A DNA stretch of 35,536 bases from Rostrohypoxylon terebratum (Eukaryota; Ascomycota; Sordariomycetes; Xylariales; Hypoxylaceae): assembly GCA_022497145.1 (NCBI GenBank), contig MU386039.1:1-35536 (forward strand), read 5' to 3'. The notes under the pieces were generated by a model. It was not told where the DNA came from and did not search any database. It was given only the letters and a program-made list of their open reading frames with translations. This document shows positions 32,481-35,536 of the stretch, one piece after another; within the stretch, counting starts at the first letter, position 1; each line of letters opens with the position of its first letter. A program made the translations under genes and the position numbers.

Positions 32481-34299
32481 TATTTTATTTATAAATTATA
32501 AATAATAATATATTAAACTATAATATTTTTTTTACTATTAATTTTTAAGTAAAAAATTATATAATAAAAGTGATATAACTTTATTATTATTTATTTTTTA
32601 TAAGATTAATATTTTATAAAAAAGTAATGAAGATTTTTTTAATTTAATATTATATAAAATTATATAGTAAAATATAAAATTAATTTTATATTAAAACTAA
32701 ATTAAATTAAAGTTAAAATATATTTAATATCCATTGAAAAAGCTGTTATTAAAGGTTTTTATTTTGGTTATTATAAGGTTTTTTTTAAAAAATATATAAA
32801 GCTTAATAAAAAAACCCTTAAAAAGTTAAAACATATTAAAATTAAAATTAAACATTTTAAAATTATAACTTAAAGTAGTTTCGTATAAATGACGTAATAT
32901 ATACGTTTAAAAACTTTAATCGATATATAAGTTAAAAAAACGTTATAATAATTATTAAACTTTTTACCGTTTATTATTAAAAACTTTTTATAATTATAAT
33001 AAAAATAATTTAATATTAATTTTACTCGATAAAAATTTAAAAATTATAATAAAATACTTAAGTTTTTATAAAAACTTATTAAACATTTTAACGAATAAAA
33101 TTTTAAATAATAAAATTTTAATTTTTTAAAAACTTTTAATATAATATATATTTTATATAAAATAATTTTATAAAATACTTTTTATGAAAAATATTACTTT
33201 TATTAAGTGTATTATTATTATTAACGTTTAAAAGGTTTAAATAATCTTTTAAAATTTTAATAATTAGCATTATAAATCATATAATTATTTTCTTTTAATA
33301 ATATACTTAAAAAATAAAATAAATTCTTTATATAAAGTAATGTTTTTCGCTTATTAATTTATTTATGATTATAATAATAAAAAAACAAAATATTATTATT
33401 TATAAAATAAAAAAAATACTTTTAATAATATTTTAATATATTTTTATAAGTAGTTTGTTTTTATTAATATACTTTATAATATAATTAAATATAACATTTA
33501 AAATTATATAAAATAAAATTTTAATATTAATAAACTAATATAATAATATTAATAAATTAAATTAGCTTAAAAACGTATTATTTTTTCGCTTTAAACGTAT
33601 AATACTTTTAACAATAATTTATAATAATATTTAATTATTTTTAAATAATATTAATATTTAATGAATTTTTATTTTTTTATAATTAATAATATTAAGTTTA
33701 AAATTAATAATAAAAATATAATAATTTTATAATTTAATGAAATTTATTTAAAATCTTTTATTTTTTATATTTAGAAAAATAAAGTTATTAATTAATATAA
33801 CTTATAATTATAAAAACTATTATAACTTTATTATTTATATTAGTTTTAAAAATCATTTAAATTATATTTACGTTTTAATATAACGTTTCAAGAAATAATA
33901 AACTTAACATAAAAATATTAAATAATCATATATAAATTATTTTTATAAAAACTTATAGAATAAATCAAATTAAATTAATTCGTTTAAGTCTTATTAATAA
34001 TTACACTTAAATATATATTAATAAAAGTTTTTTTAATAGAAATTTATTACATTTAAAATAATAAAAACTAATAATATATTAAAATAATATTTAAAAACTT
34101 TTAACTTTTTATATTATTTATATTAAAAAAAACATATATATTTTTAATACGTTAATATGTTGTAAAATATAAATAAAAATAATTTTGCATTAAAATTATT
34201 AAAATTTTTAAAGTTAATTTTAAGTTTTTTTTATAATTATAAAATCGTAAATTTTATATATAAAAATTTATTATAATTTAACGTTTTATTAAAATATTT
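32481..34299. other. AT-rich RIPed block between S1 and S2
   Basis: Nothing assignable is visible. The plus strand shows alternating stretches of C- and G-retention, as expected if different repeats were RIPed independently. Confidence 0.45.
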
Positions 34300-34570
34300 A
34301 AATTTTTTATTAATTATATTAATTGTTACTTTTAATATAAAAAAGGTTTAAATTTTTTTATTATTATAAGAGTTTCTTCCTGTTTAATTTAAGCTTTATT
34401 ATATTTTATAATTTTTAAAAAGTAATATTAACAGGTTTTAACTTTGGTTTATATATAATTTAATATGTTAATGTTATAAAAATAAAACGTTATTAATGTT
34501 ATTATTTATTTTTATTAATAACGAGTTAAAAAATAACTTATTTATTTTAATAATTATTAATATTATTTAT
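34300..34570 (+). repeat. RIPed repeat S2
   Basis: Same order of blocks as S1, including AAGTAATATTAACAGG, TTAACTTTGGTTTATATA and AATAAAACGTTATTAATG. Differences from S1 are mostly transitions (ATTTTAACCTCGATTTATA in S1 versus GTTTTAACTTTGGTTTATA here). Confidence 0.58.
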
Positions 34571-35334
34571 AATAACTTTTAACTACACTTTTCGTAAAAA
34601 AAAGATTACGTATTAATTAACGAAATAAATACAAATAACGAAATTAACTGAAAATTATTTTAAACCTTTTAAATTATAACTTATAATTATATATATTTTT
34701 AAAAATAAAAGTTATATTTACTTAAAAAAATATATTTATATTAATATATTTTAATTTTATACGTAAATTTTATTTATTTATAAATACCTTAAAAAGTTCG
34801 TCAATTTTACTCGTTTTATTACTTAATTAACTTTTACTTCGATTAATTATTTAACGGGCATATTATTCATATACTTTAAGTATATAAAACTATTATAAGT
34901 AAATATTTTAAAGTACAAAATTTTAACTATAACTATTCTATCTTTTAAAAGCTTTTTTATTAAGTTTTTACACTTAAAAAAAACTTTTCAAGTACTTAAA
35001 AAAGTAATAATTTATATACTTTAATTTTAGTTTAATTTAGTTTTAATATAAAAGCAACTTTATATTTTATCGTGTAACTTTATATGATATTAAATTAAAA
35101 AGATTTCTACTATTTTCCCGCGAAGCTTTAATTTTATAACGGGTATTAATAAATAACAATACAATATATAAGCTTTATTACACGGATTTTTAATAGTAGG
35201 TTAATTGTAAAAAAAAGAAAAAGAAAAAATTATAATTTAATATATTATTATGTAATATATTATTATTTATAACTTATAAATAAAACAGTTATAAAACAAC
35301 ATATAAATCTTTTTATTAACTTCGATTAATTTTA
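34571..35334. other. AT-rich RIPed spacer before S3
   Basis: Gene-free A/T-rich DNA. A short stretch near 35100-35190 keeps CpG (cccgcgaagc, acgggtatt) but has no ORF. Confidence 0.45.
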
Positions 35335-35536
35335 ATCTTTTAAAAATAAAATAAAATTTCCTTTATATTTAATCGTTAAAATAAATAAGTTACCTTTAAT
35401 TTATTATTAATAAAAAATAAATAATAACTTTAATAACATTTTATCTTTATAAAGTTAATATATTAAGCCGTATATAAATTAAAGTTAAAACGTATTAATA
35501 TTATTCCTTTAAAACTATAAAGTATAATAAAGTTTA
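35335..35536 (-). repeat. RIPed repeat S3, inverted and cut by the window edge
   Basis: The reverse complement of the last 200 bp begins TAAACTTTATTATACTTTAT and continues with TTAATATATTAACTTTATAA, AGATAAAATGTTATTAAAGT and AATAAATTAAAGGTAACTTA. This follows S1 at 32240-32400. The copy continues beyond the window. Confidence 0.58.

Noticed and set aside
5990..35536. AT-rich tract as mitochondrial DNA
   Set aside because: It is contiguous with nuclear-type spliced genes, contains LTRs with target duplications and repeat copies differing by RIP-type transitions, and has no mitochondrial genes or rRNA.

Overview
This window looks like nuclear DNA of a filamentous ascomycete (Pezizomycotina). 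The evidence is two genes with short GT-AG introns, a multi-domain fungal-type hybrid histidine kinase, and a very long AT-saturated tract with the marks of repeat-induced point mutation (RIP): CpA/TpG almost gone, TpA everywhere, CpG partly spared, and repeat copies differing almost only by C-to-T and G-to-A changes. The genus cannot be fixed from the sequence alone.

Layout. Positions 1-240 hold a transposon relic and AT-rich DNA. Positions 500-1486 (+) hold a four-exon RraA-like aldolase/decarboxylase gene, possibly with an optional mitochondrial presequence. Positions 1706-5968 (-) hold a three-exon hybrid histidine kinase of 1,305 residues: N-terminal PAS/GAF-type sensing modules, then HisKA, HATPase and a receiver domain. 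The two genes converge. About 40 bp upstream of the kinase start codon the sequence drops abruptly into a gene-free AT-rich sea that runs from about 6000 to the right edge (35536).

The AT-rich sea is not featureless. It is a graveyard of RIP-degraded repeats, including a decayed LTR, a possible Ty3/gypsy reverse-transcriptase relic and at least three internal repeat families. Set into it are islands of normal base composition. Almost all of these are LTRs of about 0.4 kb (TG...CA ends, TATA box, usually a perfect 5-bp target duplication): 6302-6995 (with a second LTR of 289 bp nested inside it), 8845-9239, 11736-12146, 14555-14980, 16327-16708, 20410-20798 and 24630-25025. One island (15683-16708) is a composite: an LTR, a gag-like start and an unrelated arm share one TGAAA target duplication. 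A 193-bp SINE/LINE-tail-like element with a 15-bp target duplication lies at 29650-29842, and a 692-bp inverted-repeat element at 26755-27446.

Reading of the whole: two housekeeping/signalling genes sit on the edge of a heterochromatin-like, RIP-mutated block that keeps receiving LTR retroelement insertions, which then collapse to solo LTRs. The most unusual features are the modular, motif-swapping U3 regions of the LTRs, the composite element, and the side-by-side RIPed and un-RIPed copies of the same LTR. I saw no CRISPR array, rRNA gene, intact tRNA gene or intact transposase/polymerase gene.
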